Shown piece after piece: positions 54,830-64,000 of a stretch of DNA of 64,000 bases. This stretch comes from Todiramphus chloris collaris. Its lineage: Eukaryota; Chordata; Aves; Coraciiformes; Alcedinidae. The stretch covers positions 4,201,693 through 4,265,692 of the forward strand of contig JANVCC010000064.1 in the NCBI GenBank assembly GCA_025345505.1. Direction: 5' to 3'. Both the position numbers and the translations under genes were made by a program. Position 1 is the stretch's first letter. Each line of letters begins with the position of its first letter. The notes under the pieces were generated by a model. It had not been told where the DNA came from, did no database searches, and saw only the letters and a list, made by a program, of their open reading frames with translations.

Positions 54830-57660
54830 AAACTGGGAACAGGAGGGGAAGGTTTCTTTTGTATTCACCATAGCAAGTAAAGTTAGCTGAAGGTCCTGAC
54901 CGGAGGGGTTGCTGTCGACTCCAGAAAGAGAAGGGGCCCAGTAGAGCGCTGGAGATACGTGGGAGTGTCGGGGTGCAAAAGCGGGCAGGAAACAGTGCCC
55001 GTTTCTCTGTGTGGGCGCCAGCAAGGTTGGGCACGAGCGTGGCTGGAGAGGGGCCATGCAGGATAGGGACTGTAGGAGCCAGATTCCTTGCCCCTGCTGG
55101 TGTTGAAGAGGGGTTTTGGCAGTGGTCTTAATGAGACGTTGTCCTGTTGTGAAGTGGGGAACACAGGGGATCCAGGTGACAAAAAATGCAGGAAGAAAGA
55201 GAGTTCCTGGCAGAGGCTGAGTGCAGCAAGAGGCACCCGCTGAGTCTTGGAGAGCTTTGGGCATAGAGCAGCTCACAGGGAGCTCCATGGCATTGACTGG
55301 TGTGCGTGAAGAACCAGAAAGGCCAGGATGGTGTTTGCTTTCGGAGCAAGAGAAAAGAGCAGAGGAGCAGAGCGTGCAGCTTTGGGGGGGAGCCAGGGGT
55401 TAGGAGGGAGAGACATCCCCTTTCTCCTGGGGGGCTGGAGGGGGAGGTGATCCATCTTTCCTGGCATCGGTTGGTGGGACGTGAGGGAAAGGACTAAAGT
55501 GGCAGTGGGGAAGGTGTGGACCCCTGTGACAAATTATGTTTGTTCTCTGGGAGGCAGGCATCGAGGATGCTTGGGGATCCTTCCTGCTCTTTGAGCTGGT
55601 GCCTGTGGCATGGCTGTCAGGGAGAAGTAGGTTAGGATGAGGGTGGTGACACAGGGAAATGGGTCACCTGGGTCAGGTGCCTCCCTGGGGGTGGTAAGGA
55701 ATGGGGCATAGCTAATGAGGCACTTGCTGGCAGGTACCTGGTGACTGCCCTGACTGAAAACATGGGATGGTGAATCTGGGTCTGAGTTAGGGCCAGCCTG
55801 GCTGCATTGTTTTGCTGTGTGCCATGTCCTGGTGGGTGGTATACTTGCTGTAATGGCTGCAGCCTGGTTTTAGACTTTCCTGGTGGGAGCTGCTGAAGGT
55901 GTTGGATGCACAGAGGGTGGGGTGTGCTCACCCAGCCCCGAGGGACCACCATGGTGAGGAAGTGTCATGAGCTGGGCACTGTGAGCGGGACAGTTGGCTG
56001 GCTGGAGTGGGCTGTGCCTATGGAGGGGTGTTGCTGGAGAAAAGCAGGAGCTTATTCAGACAGATATGACCCAGTAGGTACTTTGTGGAGTTATGATCAG
56101 TAGATTGAGGTAGGTAAAATATTTATCACATACAGATGGTGTGCCTGGCAAGACTTCTCGCCATGCCTCCGGTGAGTATTTGATACAGAGAGTACAGTGT
56201 AGCCTGACTTAGAGGTATCCTAAATAGTAGAGGTGTGATGAAAAATGTCACCTAGCAACTGATGGTCCACTGTTAGGCAAGGAGAGTGCTGCTGTGGACA
56301 GAGAGGGTGGTGGGCCCTCATGGCTGCAGATAGTTCTAAGGTAAAAGGTGCTTGATTGGTAGTCCTGTTTCTTGCTGCGTCGATGTAGTTTTGGCTGCTT
56401 ATTGGCCACCATCTGTCCTGAACTGGCTTGCCAGTTTAGGTGCGAGGTTCTCACCGCTAGCCTCGGACCATAGGAAGGAAGGACTCTGCCAGGGCTGATT
56501 TACCAGGCAATGGCCTGGACCCCTGTTAAGCTGTGACAGATGTGGTGGGGTCTGCTGGTGTGGATGGTGGAGATGCACCAGTGCCTGGGAGGCTTGGGGG
56601 CTGCTCCTCTGTGGCTTTCAGGAGTGTTTGCCAGGAAATAGGGGTTTGCTTGGTAGTGTCTTGGTGCCTTGTGAGGTTGAGGGAATGTATGTAGTGGTCG
56701 TGGTGTTTGGAAAGGAGATTTCTCAGTGCAGCCCTGGCCTGTGCTGGTGGTGCCAAGGGTGGACAAGGGAGGAGGTGTGACACGTAGCAGGGTGTCTCAG
56801 GGTTGTGCAGTGTAGGAGGCTGTCCTGGTAGCTGGCAGGAGCGCTGATGTCTGCTCTGAGGGTTGCTGTCATCCTTGTGTCTGGTGAGGTGAGATGGCAA
56901 TCACCTTTGCCTCGATGTGTTGGCGTGTGCAGCCTGTTTGGGAGCACGGGGAAAGCAGCTGGAATATGCAACTTGATGCTGGCTCACCCGTCTGAGCCCC
57001 GGTGTGGCACAGCCTGGCTCATGCAGGTAGGCAGGTTGAAAAGCAGATGGGTTGGGGTGGCCTGTGGGGCAGTAGTGTGGCTGAGGGACAGATGTTCTGG
57101 TGTAAATCTTGCTGGCAGGATGGGGAAGAGAATCAGAAAGGTAAAAGTATGTGAGGAGACTGGTGGGTTGAGATAAAGGTAGTTTAATGGTCGTGTAGCA
57201 GAAGCAGAGCAAAGTAGGGAGGAACAAGGCAGCGATGTGGGCTGAGGAACACTCATTATGTGTTGCAGGAAGGTGAGGTCAGGGCAGCATGCAGGGCTTG
57301 TCGGAGGAGTCTGTAGCAGGCACATCACTGTGGTGAACACACACATGGGCATTCCCTTGGGGGGCTCCTTCTAGAGCAGGGAGTCATTGGGCCGTGTCAG
57401 GACTGTTGTGCAGGGGGGCTTGTTTCTGGCAGGGCTTAGGTGGAGGGAGATCCTCACCTTGGCCAAAAAGGTGGCCTCCCCTTTGGCTCCAGGGGCACCT
57501 TGGGCTGCCTCTCTCCCCCTCCCAGGGGGGTTAGGAGTGTGGCCCTGTCAGCTGTTCCCCTCCAGGGATACACAGGGCAGTGAAGTAAAGGAAAAGGGGA
57601 AGGGGAAAGGGGAAGAGGAAGGACTACCAGCCTAAGAGAGACGCCAGGCCAACAGTCCCT
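54830..57660. other. Intergenic G/T-rich segment
   Basis: No gene seen. The plus strand is strongly G+T rich (about 80% in the line at 56641-56700), which creates long proline/histidine/threonine-rich open frames on the minus strand that are composition artefacts. Confidence 0.6.
57575..57625. repeat. GGGGAAA-type purine microsatellite
   Basis: Short run of GGGGAAA/GGAAAA units on the plus strand. Confidence 0.75.
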
Positions 57661-57989
57661 CACCGTCACAGCTCAGCCAGAGTGCTGCACTCTACAGACA
57701 GACCAACAGACAGAAACTACATCATATCTGCTTTATGTACCACCCTCCACACCCTCCTCCTCATCCCACCAGTCAGTTACTGCATTCTTAGATAGGTCCA
57801 GTAAGTAAGCAGGAGTGAGTGACTTGGTCTGCTGCTTACCATCCACACCAACAGGCAGCACCATCATCATCTACACCATGAACTAGCTCCAGTCCACATC
57901 ACCTCCGTGGGGTGCCCCAGTCAAGGCAGGCACACCAATAAAGGCAGGCACACCAACACATCTCATCATCCTTTGGCCACTGAGTTCAT

Positions 57990-59100
57990 TTCTTAGCAGC
58001 AAGGCACGCGGCAGGGACAGGGGAAAGGGCACCAAGCAAATCCACGAGAGAGAAAGGGGGCACAGGAACCCAGAGCATGGGCAGAGCAGCAACAGGAGGG
58101 AAGAGGCACGACGAGAGGCAGTTGAGAGCAGGAGAGAGCAGGTGGAAGCAGCAGAGAGGCTGAGAGGCAGGGGTAGCACCAAGCGAGGAGGGACAGAGGC
58201 ACAGCCAGGAGAGGACAAGGCAAAGTGGTAACTGAGGCAAAGAGACTGATAGAGGCAAGGAACAAAGAGGAAGAGCAGACATTCAGAGGTGGACACAGAT
58301 GGGGAACCAAAGAGCAAAGAATCCAAGAGAGAGCAGAGTGACAACCCAGAGAGCAAGGACAGACAGGAACAAAGCAAAAAGAGCAGGACAAGACATGGCA
58401 TGAGGGACACAACACAGGAGTACCAGGGAGAGACACGAGACTGACTATACACAGAGAAAAACAGAATTGGGCAGGAGGAGAAAAGACAACAGGAGAGAGA
58501 GAAAAGAAAACAGGACTGTGACCCAGCAGAGAGCAGTGCTCAGTCAACTGGCAGGGGAGCCAGAGCCCAAAAGCCATTGGGTGGGAAGAGACAAAGAGAA
58601 AGGGGAGCAAGAGACGCTGGGATAGACAGAGGAGAAACAGGCAGAGAATAACAGTGCTGGGGAGGGGGGGGAGACACGGGAAGGAAAAGAGAGCAGGAAC
58701 ACAGGGAAAAAGGAGGAGGGGGGAGCAGGGGAGAGACGGAGAGAGGAGAATCAGGAAGAGATAGAGAAAGAAGAAGAGACCTGGGAGAGAGATGGGGACA
58801 AGAGACAGAAAGGAACAGTACAGGGCAGTGGGGTAAACAGGAAGAAGAGGAGGGAGACAGAGGCCTCCATAAGAGAGACAGAAAGGCCAGAGGGATCATC
58901 ACAGGAGAGAACAGACAAAGAGACCACCACCAGAGAGAGAGCCAAGGAGACAAGAGGGGGAACACATCACCATCAGAGTGGGGAGGGAGGGCACCATTTG
59001 GCAGAGCGAAGGGACCAAGGCAGGGTAGAGAGACCAAGAGAGAAAACAAGAGCCACAGAGTGAGCCAGAGCCAGGGGGCACAACCCAGAGAGGAGGGTGT
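57990..59100. repeat. 1.1-kb purine-rich tract
   Basis: Plus strand is roughly 80% purine over 1.1 kb (78% in 58261-58320 and 87% in 58741-58800 by direct count), with many GAGA, GGAGA and GACAGA units and very few T. Not a simple tandem repeat. Sequences like this can adopt triplex (H-DNA) structures. Confidence 0.8.
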
Positions 59101-59259
59101 GAAGAGCCACACTGCAGCCTGCTCAAGCCCACCCCCCCGCTGCTTGGCCAGGCACTGCCACGCAGCAACACTCCCACCGGCAGCAAGACCCCCGCAGCCG
59201 TTCCCCGGCCCCGCACGCACCGACAGCTTCTACCAGACCCTCCCCGGGCTGGGCCAGCC

Positions 59260-59850
59260 TTGATGTGGCCAAACAACCCAGCACTGCTAACAGAGACCCC
59301 CACAGCCTCTGCCAGACACCGACCCCAACAGCGACATCCGTGCCAGCACAGCTGGCATTCCCAGACCTACCTAAACACCTCCGCGGGCACCATCACCACC
59401 ACGGCAGAGAGACTCACCGCAGAGGTTCCACACACACCAGCACTACCCGTGCTGCTGCCCCCGCCACCCTGGCAGCCTGCAGGCACATCGCCACTAACAG
59501 GAAAACCTCATCACCACCCATTGCAGCAAACCCACACCAGAACCACCACCACCACCCACCACAGCCCTGCACAGTCCCTCCCACCACCACCACCACCAGC
59601 ACCAGCACCAACCTCGACTCCAGCGGCGAGACCACCCTCAAAGGCACGGCCAACTCCGACAACACCCGCACCGCTCGCCCCACCTCTAATAGCACCGGCG
59701 ATCCCGTGCCTGCCGATGCCAACGCCTGCGGTTCCCGCCCAGAAACGCCCACGCTGCCCCATTCCCAGCACCCATAGCAGCACAAACAAACGCCCACGCC
59801 GCCGCCGCCACCACGGACACCAACCCCTACACCAGGCACGCTTCAATTAG
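59260..59850. repeat. A/C-rich low-complexity segment with CCA repeats
   Basis: Plus strand is about 80% A+C (59521-59580 by count), with CCACCACC runs near 59550-59600. Two overlapping long frames here (59260-59850 and 59265-59777) are proline/threonine/histidine-rich by composition and are not annotated as genes. Confidence 0.75.
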
Positions 59851-61189
59851 GGCTCTGCCACGGCCAGCGGGAGCTCCAGACGTTACCCATTTCAACACAG
59901 AGCAGCCCTGGTGGGCACTGCTTCCTCAGGTGGGATGCTGCACGTGTGGGTCCTGGTCTGCTGTGAACTTTGATGCTCAGCGTTTCTCCCCTCTTGCTGG
60001 TTAAATAAGCTTTCAGGAGAGGACGGAGCGTGGCGGAGATGTCGCTCTGCTCGCATGGCCCTCGCTTCTGTGGCTGCAAGTGAGAGGCAAGAGATCTTGT
60101 CTCCCAGTACATCAGTCCTGCATCCTTCACTGCTGACCTTCCCCAACCCTCATGGTTTTGCTCCCTGCTCCTCCAGGCGCTCTCAAGCTGTCCGTGCCTT
60201 GTCCTGCACCGCAGATATCCCACTCCTCCCGAGTCCTTGCCCTTTTCTCAGGGTCAGTGGGTGCTCGGTTTGATTCTGTCTCATACTTCCAGCAGCATCT
60301 CTCTGCTCTCCCCTGACTGAACAGACAGTAACGTCTGGAGGAATATAGGAAGGGTATTTTCCGGATGAATTACCGAGTTGTTGCAAACATTAATTGTTGT
60401 TATTTGTATTACTGTAGTATGTATTGCTATTAGTTGTGTTAAAAGAATTAATATAAGAATCTGTCCCAAGTAAGGGTTCAGCTAGAAACTGAGTAATACA
60501 CGGCCCTGCTAAAACATGCAGATGAAACATATACCCCTGCATCAGAAAACGATGACATAGAAGTGGTTGAACTGTGACTCAGGTCACAGGGTGAAATGTA
60601 TGGATTTTCTAGGCTGGGACACGGTCCTTTGGCTTCCTTCAGAAAGTGGGTAGTGAGCGATCGAAGCACTGGTCCGAAAGTGCCTGTTCCCTCCAGAACA
60701 CCAGCTTCAGATTCAAGCCAGGCAGCTCAGTTCCTCATCCTCTGTGCTCGATAAACCCTGGTTCATAAAATTTATTGCATGCTTCTAGATGCCAACTGCA
60801 GGGGAAAAAAACCACGCCAGCGCTGGAGTCGCATCTCGTGTAGACAGCCTTTACAGATGGCATTGCCACGGCTAATTTACATGAGACAAGAGGCAGGCCA
60901 ATGCTGAGTGTGTGAAAAATCCCATACCTGGGCGTGGAGAAACCCCTTCCTCTCTGTGGCCCCCTCCTGCACCCTCCTTTCTGTCAAGGTCAGCTGCAAC
61001 GTGCTGGTGAAAGCTACAGCCCGTCCAGGGATGCTGGAGAACGGGACCTCGCTCGCAGCCACCCGCACCGGGCTGCACGTCACTGGGTACCCCACGTCCA
61101 CCCGTCTGCCCGTGGGAATGGCAGATAACAGACACGGTGGAGGCCAGCGATGGCAGGAAACCTCTCACCGAGGTTTCAGCTCTGGTAGG

Positions 61190-61288
61190 ACCTGCTGCTA
61201 CCTTTCCTATAACACCAGCACAGGTTGCCCAGAGAAGTGGTCGCTGCCCCATCCCTAGAACCATTCCAGGTGAGGTCGGATGGGCTTC
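61190..61288 (+). mobile_element. CR1 LINE fragment, left of a nested LTR
   Basis: CR1 tail segment (CACAGGTTGCCCAGAGAAGT, then CATCCCTAGAACCATTCCAG) that stops at GGGCTTC where an LTR begins. It continues at 61678. Confidence 0.7.
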
Positions 61289-61677
61289 TGTAGGGATTGA
61301 TGAGAGTAGGACAGAAATAGTTGTTAGCTAGAAGTAGTTATGCTGAGGCCTGCAAGGCTGAAAAACAGCCAACACTGCCCTGACCTTGAGGAGATAAGAC
61401 TAAGGATGAGGAAAGCAGAAGCACCTGGCAAAACAGGAGGATAAGAGGAGAAAAACAGGGTGCTGAAGGAAGAAACCCAAGAGAATCGCCAGCCAATTGA
61501 AAGTGTTTGAAGTGCGTGTGGACAGAGTCTGGGTTTGAGTGTGGGGCCAATGAGAAGTGACGTGGGTGCATGAGCAGTGTTGTCTCGTGTATAAATACAG
61601 CCTGGTGCACTTAATAAAGTGACTTCTGGTTACAACCACATTGGCTGTGCTGTCGGAGTCCGTCCCTGCATGCTGCA
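61289..61677 (+). mobile_element. Solo LTR nested in a CR1 copy
   Basis: About 389 bases with TG...CA ends, a TATA box (TATAAATA, about 61590) and AATAAA (about 61613), then GTGACTTCTGGTTACAACC, all on the plus strand. The flanking CR1 reads straight across once the LTR is removed. The 6-base flanks (GGCTTC and GCCCTC) match only partly, so the target duplication has decayed and the insertion is fairly old. No internal genes remain. Confidence 0.7.
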
Positions 61678-61760
61678 GCCCTCTGAGCAACCAGCTGTGG
61701 TTGCAGATGGCCCTGCTCCCTGCAGGGGCACTGGACCAGTACAATCTCGAAAATCTGACA
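61678..61760 (+). mobile_element. CR1 LINE fragment, right of the nested LTR
   Basis: CTCTGAGCAACCAGCTGTGG followed by CTGCAGGGGCACTGGACCAG resembles the CR1 CTCTGAGCAACCTG...GCAGGGGGGTTGGA end. It completes the fragment that stops at 61288. Confidence 0.65.
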
Positions 61761-61769
61761 GAGGGCATG

Positions 61770-62870
61770 GCCCAAGGTCTATCAGCATTATTCAAGATGG
61801 AATGCCTCTGGTTTTTCTTCATCTCTATTACTGAGATGACCATCCTCAACAAGTATCAGGTCAATGTTGTCTTCAGCCCTTCTCTGGGTATTCACATACT
61901 GGAAACTGGCCAGTGTAGTTTCAGCTAACAAAAGAGGCTCAAGTGGAGCTTTGGCCTTTTGTGCCTTCCTCCTGCCTCTACAAACCCTGTCTCTGTCATC
62001 TTCCTGCAGAACCTGACCTTGCTTCCAGAGATCCTACCATTTCTTTTTCCTCTGCAGCTCCTTGAGAAGTTCCCTGTTCATCCCAGCTGGTATTTTTCCA
62101 GCCTGGCTTACAACACACTGGTCTTGCCTGCTCCCCTGCTTCTACAAGGTGGCTTGTAAAGACCAGCTGCTCCTTGTGGACTCCTAAGCCCTCAAAAGCA
62201 GATTCCTAGAGGACTCTACTAAATAGCTCCCCCAATAGCTTAAAGTTTGCTCTCCTAAAGTCCAGGGCAGCAACTCTGCTGCCCTTTTTCTTATTACACT
62301 GACCATTTTTAACCCAACCATTTTGTTATCACCGTGACCAAGACAGCCACCTACTGTTACATCCCCCCTGAGACTTTCTCTGTTCACAAATAGCAAGTCT
62401 ACAAGGGCATCTTGCCTAGTTGGCTCACTGAGTACTGGTGACAAGAAGTTATTTCCTACATACTTCAAAAATTTCCAAGACCTGCTCCTCACATCAATAT
62501 AATATCCCCAGTTCATGTCTCGGAAGCTGAAATCTCCCACAAAGACCAGGTCTACCAACCCAGACACTTCTAACTGCCTGCAGAAGAACTCACCAGTGCT
62601 TACATCCCAGGCAGGGAATTGGTAGCAGACACCCACTGCATCATCTCCATTGTTCTCCGTCCCCCTGATCCTCACCCAGAGACTCTCAACCACACCGTCA
62701 CTGACTGTAAAGGCTGGACAATCAAATCTCCCTTAGGTATAGTACAACACCTCCCCCTCTGGAGCAGCCCATAGTCCCCCATCCCATCCCTCCAGTCGTG
62801 GGACTCATTCCACCAAACCTCACTCACACCAATGGTATCCTAGCTCAGGAGCTGGCCAACGCTTCCAGTT
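61770..62870 (-). mobile_element. CR1 LINE ORF2 fragment (endonuclease to start of RT region)
   Basis: Minus-strand reading gives CR1 ORF2 landmarks in order: VVLYLRE, VESLWVRIRGTEN, LVFVGDFSFRDMNW, FLKYVGNNFLSPVLSEPTR, DALVDLLFVNRESLRGDV, GGCLGHGDNKMVGLK, then (in another frame) ALDFRRANFKLL, GMNRELLKELQRKKKW and EDGHLSNRDEEKPEAF. The longest intact frame is 62184-62693. At least two frame changes and internal stops show it is dead. The reverse transcriptase core and 3' end are missing. Confidence 0.85.
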
Positions 62871-62879
62871 CATCTGTTG

Positions 62880-63820
62880 CTCCTCGTGAGCCTTGCCCCA
62901 CATCCCCCTGCCCACCTCCTCGTGCAGGCTCCCACACTGAACCCCTTTCCGTCTATCAAGCCACTTCTCACCACTGCTCCCACTCCCCTCCCAGGCTTCC
63001 CCACAGCTCCAAACAGCCCCTCACCCCTGAGAGGGGTCTCTCAGAAAAAGGGGTCTTTTTCTACTCACCCCCCGCAATCTCAGCTCACCTGACCTGCTAT
63101 AAAGCCCAGGCACACGGCTTTCTTCCAGCCCTTGGCTCTGGCACGCCCCATAGACAGGCACCCCGAAACCCCCACCCCTCCCAGGGACCCTCCCCAGCCC
63201 CAGCCCCGCCGCCATCACGCGGGACCGCGCTGCTTACCAAGGATTACAACACTTTTTATTTCCACGCAGCCGGTTCACAGAGTACGAACACAAGACAGGA
63301 CACCAACACAGACAGCCCCCCACCCCCACCAGCACCCCAAGGCCGCCCCCCCCCCTTTTGCCGAGCACCCCCCCCCCCCCCCCCCCCACCCCCTGCCCGC
63401 ACGCTCTGCCGCGGGAATTCTGTCCTTCCTTCCTCTGGCGTTCGCTCCTGACCACCACAAAACATCTCTTTCCAAACCTTGGCACCAGCTCATCACCACC
63501 GCAGCATCTCGACAGGCTTCCCGGACCCCCAGGGACACACATGGCCCTCAGCCACCGACCTCACCTCCGGCTCCGGAGGGTGACGCGTGACATCCCACGA
63601 CCAAAGCGCATCGCTCCGGCCCCGTGACACTGACCTCTGGCCGAGGCCATGCCCTCGGGAGACGCTGAAGGCCATCCCTGCGAGGGCACGGCCACGCTCC
63701 ATCACCTCCCGCACTCCTGCCAAGGTTGCAGACCACCCACGGTGCCTGACCCAAGGGAAAGCCTGGGAAAAAGCTGCAAACACCCTACCCCCCCTCAAGT
63801 CCCACCTCCACGCCCGAAAC
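62880..63820. other. Intergenic C-rich sequence at right edge
   Basis: No gene supported. Proline-rich open frames (62798-63451 plus) arise from C-rich composition and partly overlap the CR1 fragment. TECTA, the mammalian neighbour of SC5D, was not detected. Confidence 0.55.
63368..63387. repeat. Poly-C run (20)
   Basis: Twenty C in a C-rich stretch, preceded by a shorter C run at about 63345-63356. Confidence 0.9.
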
Positions 63821-63821
63821 C

Positions 63822-63862
63822 TCCCCAAAAAAAAAAAAAAACCAAACCAAACCAAACCACCC
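63822..63862. repeat. Poly-A followed by CCAAA microsatellite
   Basis: About fifteen A then four CCAAA units on the plus strand. Confidence 0.88.
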
Positions 63863-64000
63863 CAAGTCCCAGATGGATGTCGGCCAAGTCTCCAGCTCCG
63901 CTGCACCATCACCACCTGCGCCTGCCGCGGTCACCTCCCATCTCTCTCCAGGTCACGTCCCTCTCGGGCCTCCAGGCAGCAGGACGGGTGGGTGGCAGCT

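Noticed and set aside
59260-59850. 196-codon proline/threonine/histidine-rich frame
   Set aside because: Amino acid content follows directly from A/C-rich DNA; no domain, and an overlapping second frame is equally long.
62798-63451. 217-codon proline-rich frame at the right edge
   Set aside because: Begins inside the reverse strand of a CR1 fragment and continues through C-rich low-complexity DNA.
54830-64000. TECTA, expected upstream of SC5D by mammalian gene order
   Set aside because: No zona pellucida, VWD or nidogen-like exon seen on either strand; it probably lies beyond the right edge.
1-64000. tRNA, rRNA, known microRNA or CRISPR array
   Set aside because: None recognised; the repeats present are eukaryotic micro- and minisatellites, CR1 and LTR pieces.

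Overview
The window is nuclear DNA from a bird. The evidence is CR1 LINE fragments of the avian type, short retroviral LTR remnants, compact introns, GC-rich CpG-island promoters, and two vertebrate genes whose exons could be rebuilt codon by codon. There are no prokaryotic features. Two 10-base runs of N (5616-5625 and 54646-54655) mark scaffold gaps.

Both genes lie on the minus strand, so the biological order runs right to left. SC5D (lathosterol/sterol C5-desaturase) occupies about 54.25 to 50.15 kb: a noncoding first exon in a CpG island, four coding exons giving 289 residues, and a 3' UTR. About 9.5 kb downstream, SORL1 (LR11/SorLA sorting receptor) starts at 40394 and runs off the left edge. 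Thirty-seven coding exons are present, 5079 coding bases or exactly 1693 codons, all with GT-AG junctions and compatible phases. They encode the signal and propeptide, the VPS10 propeller and 10CC module, the YWTD propeller, the EGF module, eleven LDL-receptor class A repeats and the first part of the fibronectin type III array. The remaining FN3 domains, membrane segment and tail lie outside the window. The SC5D-SORL1 order matches human chromosome 11q24; TECTA, the next gene in mammals, is not seen.

The introns hold three CR1 tails (introns 26-25, 16 and 1) and one more near 2.2-2.8 kb, a solo LTR with a 6-bp target duplication (intron 20), an ERVL-like LTR remnant (intron 9), and AT-rich or motif-dense blocks that may be conserved enhancers. 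The 41-50 kb intergenic part is mostly unassigned; it holds a near-perfect 56-base hairpin and a probable LTR remnant. The 54.8-64 kb part has no gene I can support. It shows strong strand composition bias (G/T-rich, then a 1.1-kb purine-rich tract, then A/C-rich), an LTR nested in a CR1 copy, and a decayed CR1 ORF2.

The two genes do not act in one pathway: SC5D makes 7-dehydrocholesterol in the ER, and SORL1 sorts cargo between Golgi, endosomes and the cell surface. I did not find a clearly new biological system. The best leads are the shortened SORL1 propeptide, a TATA-type divergent promoter beside SORL1, the 47.8-kb hairpin, and the composition switch at 54.8-59.9 kb.
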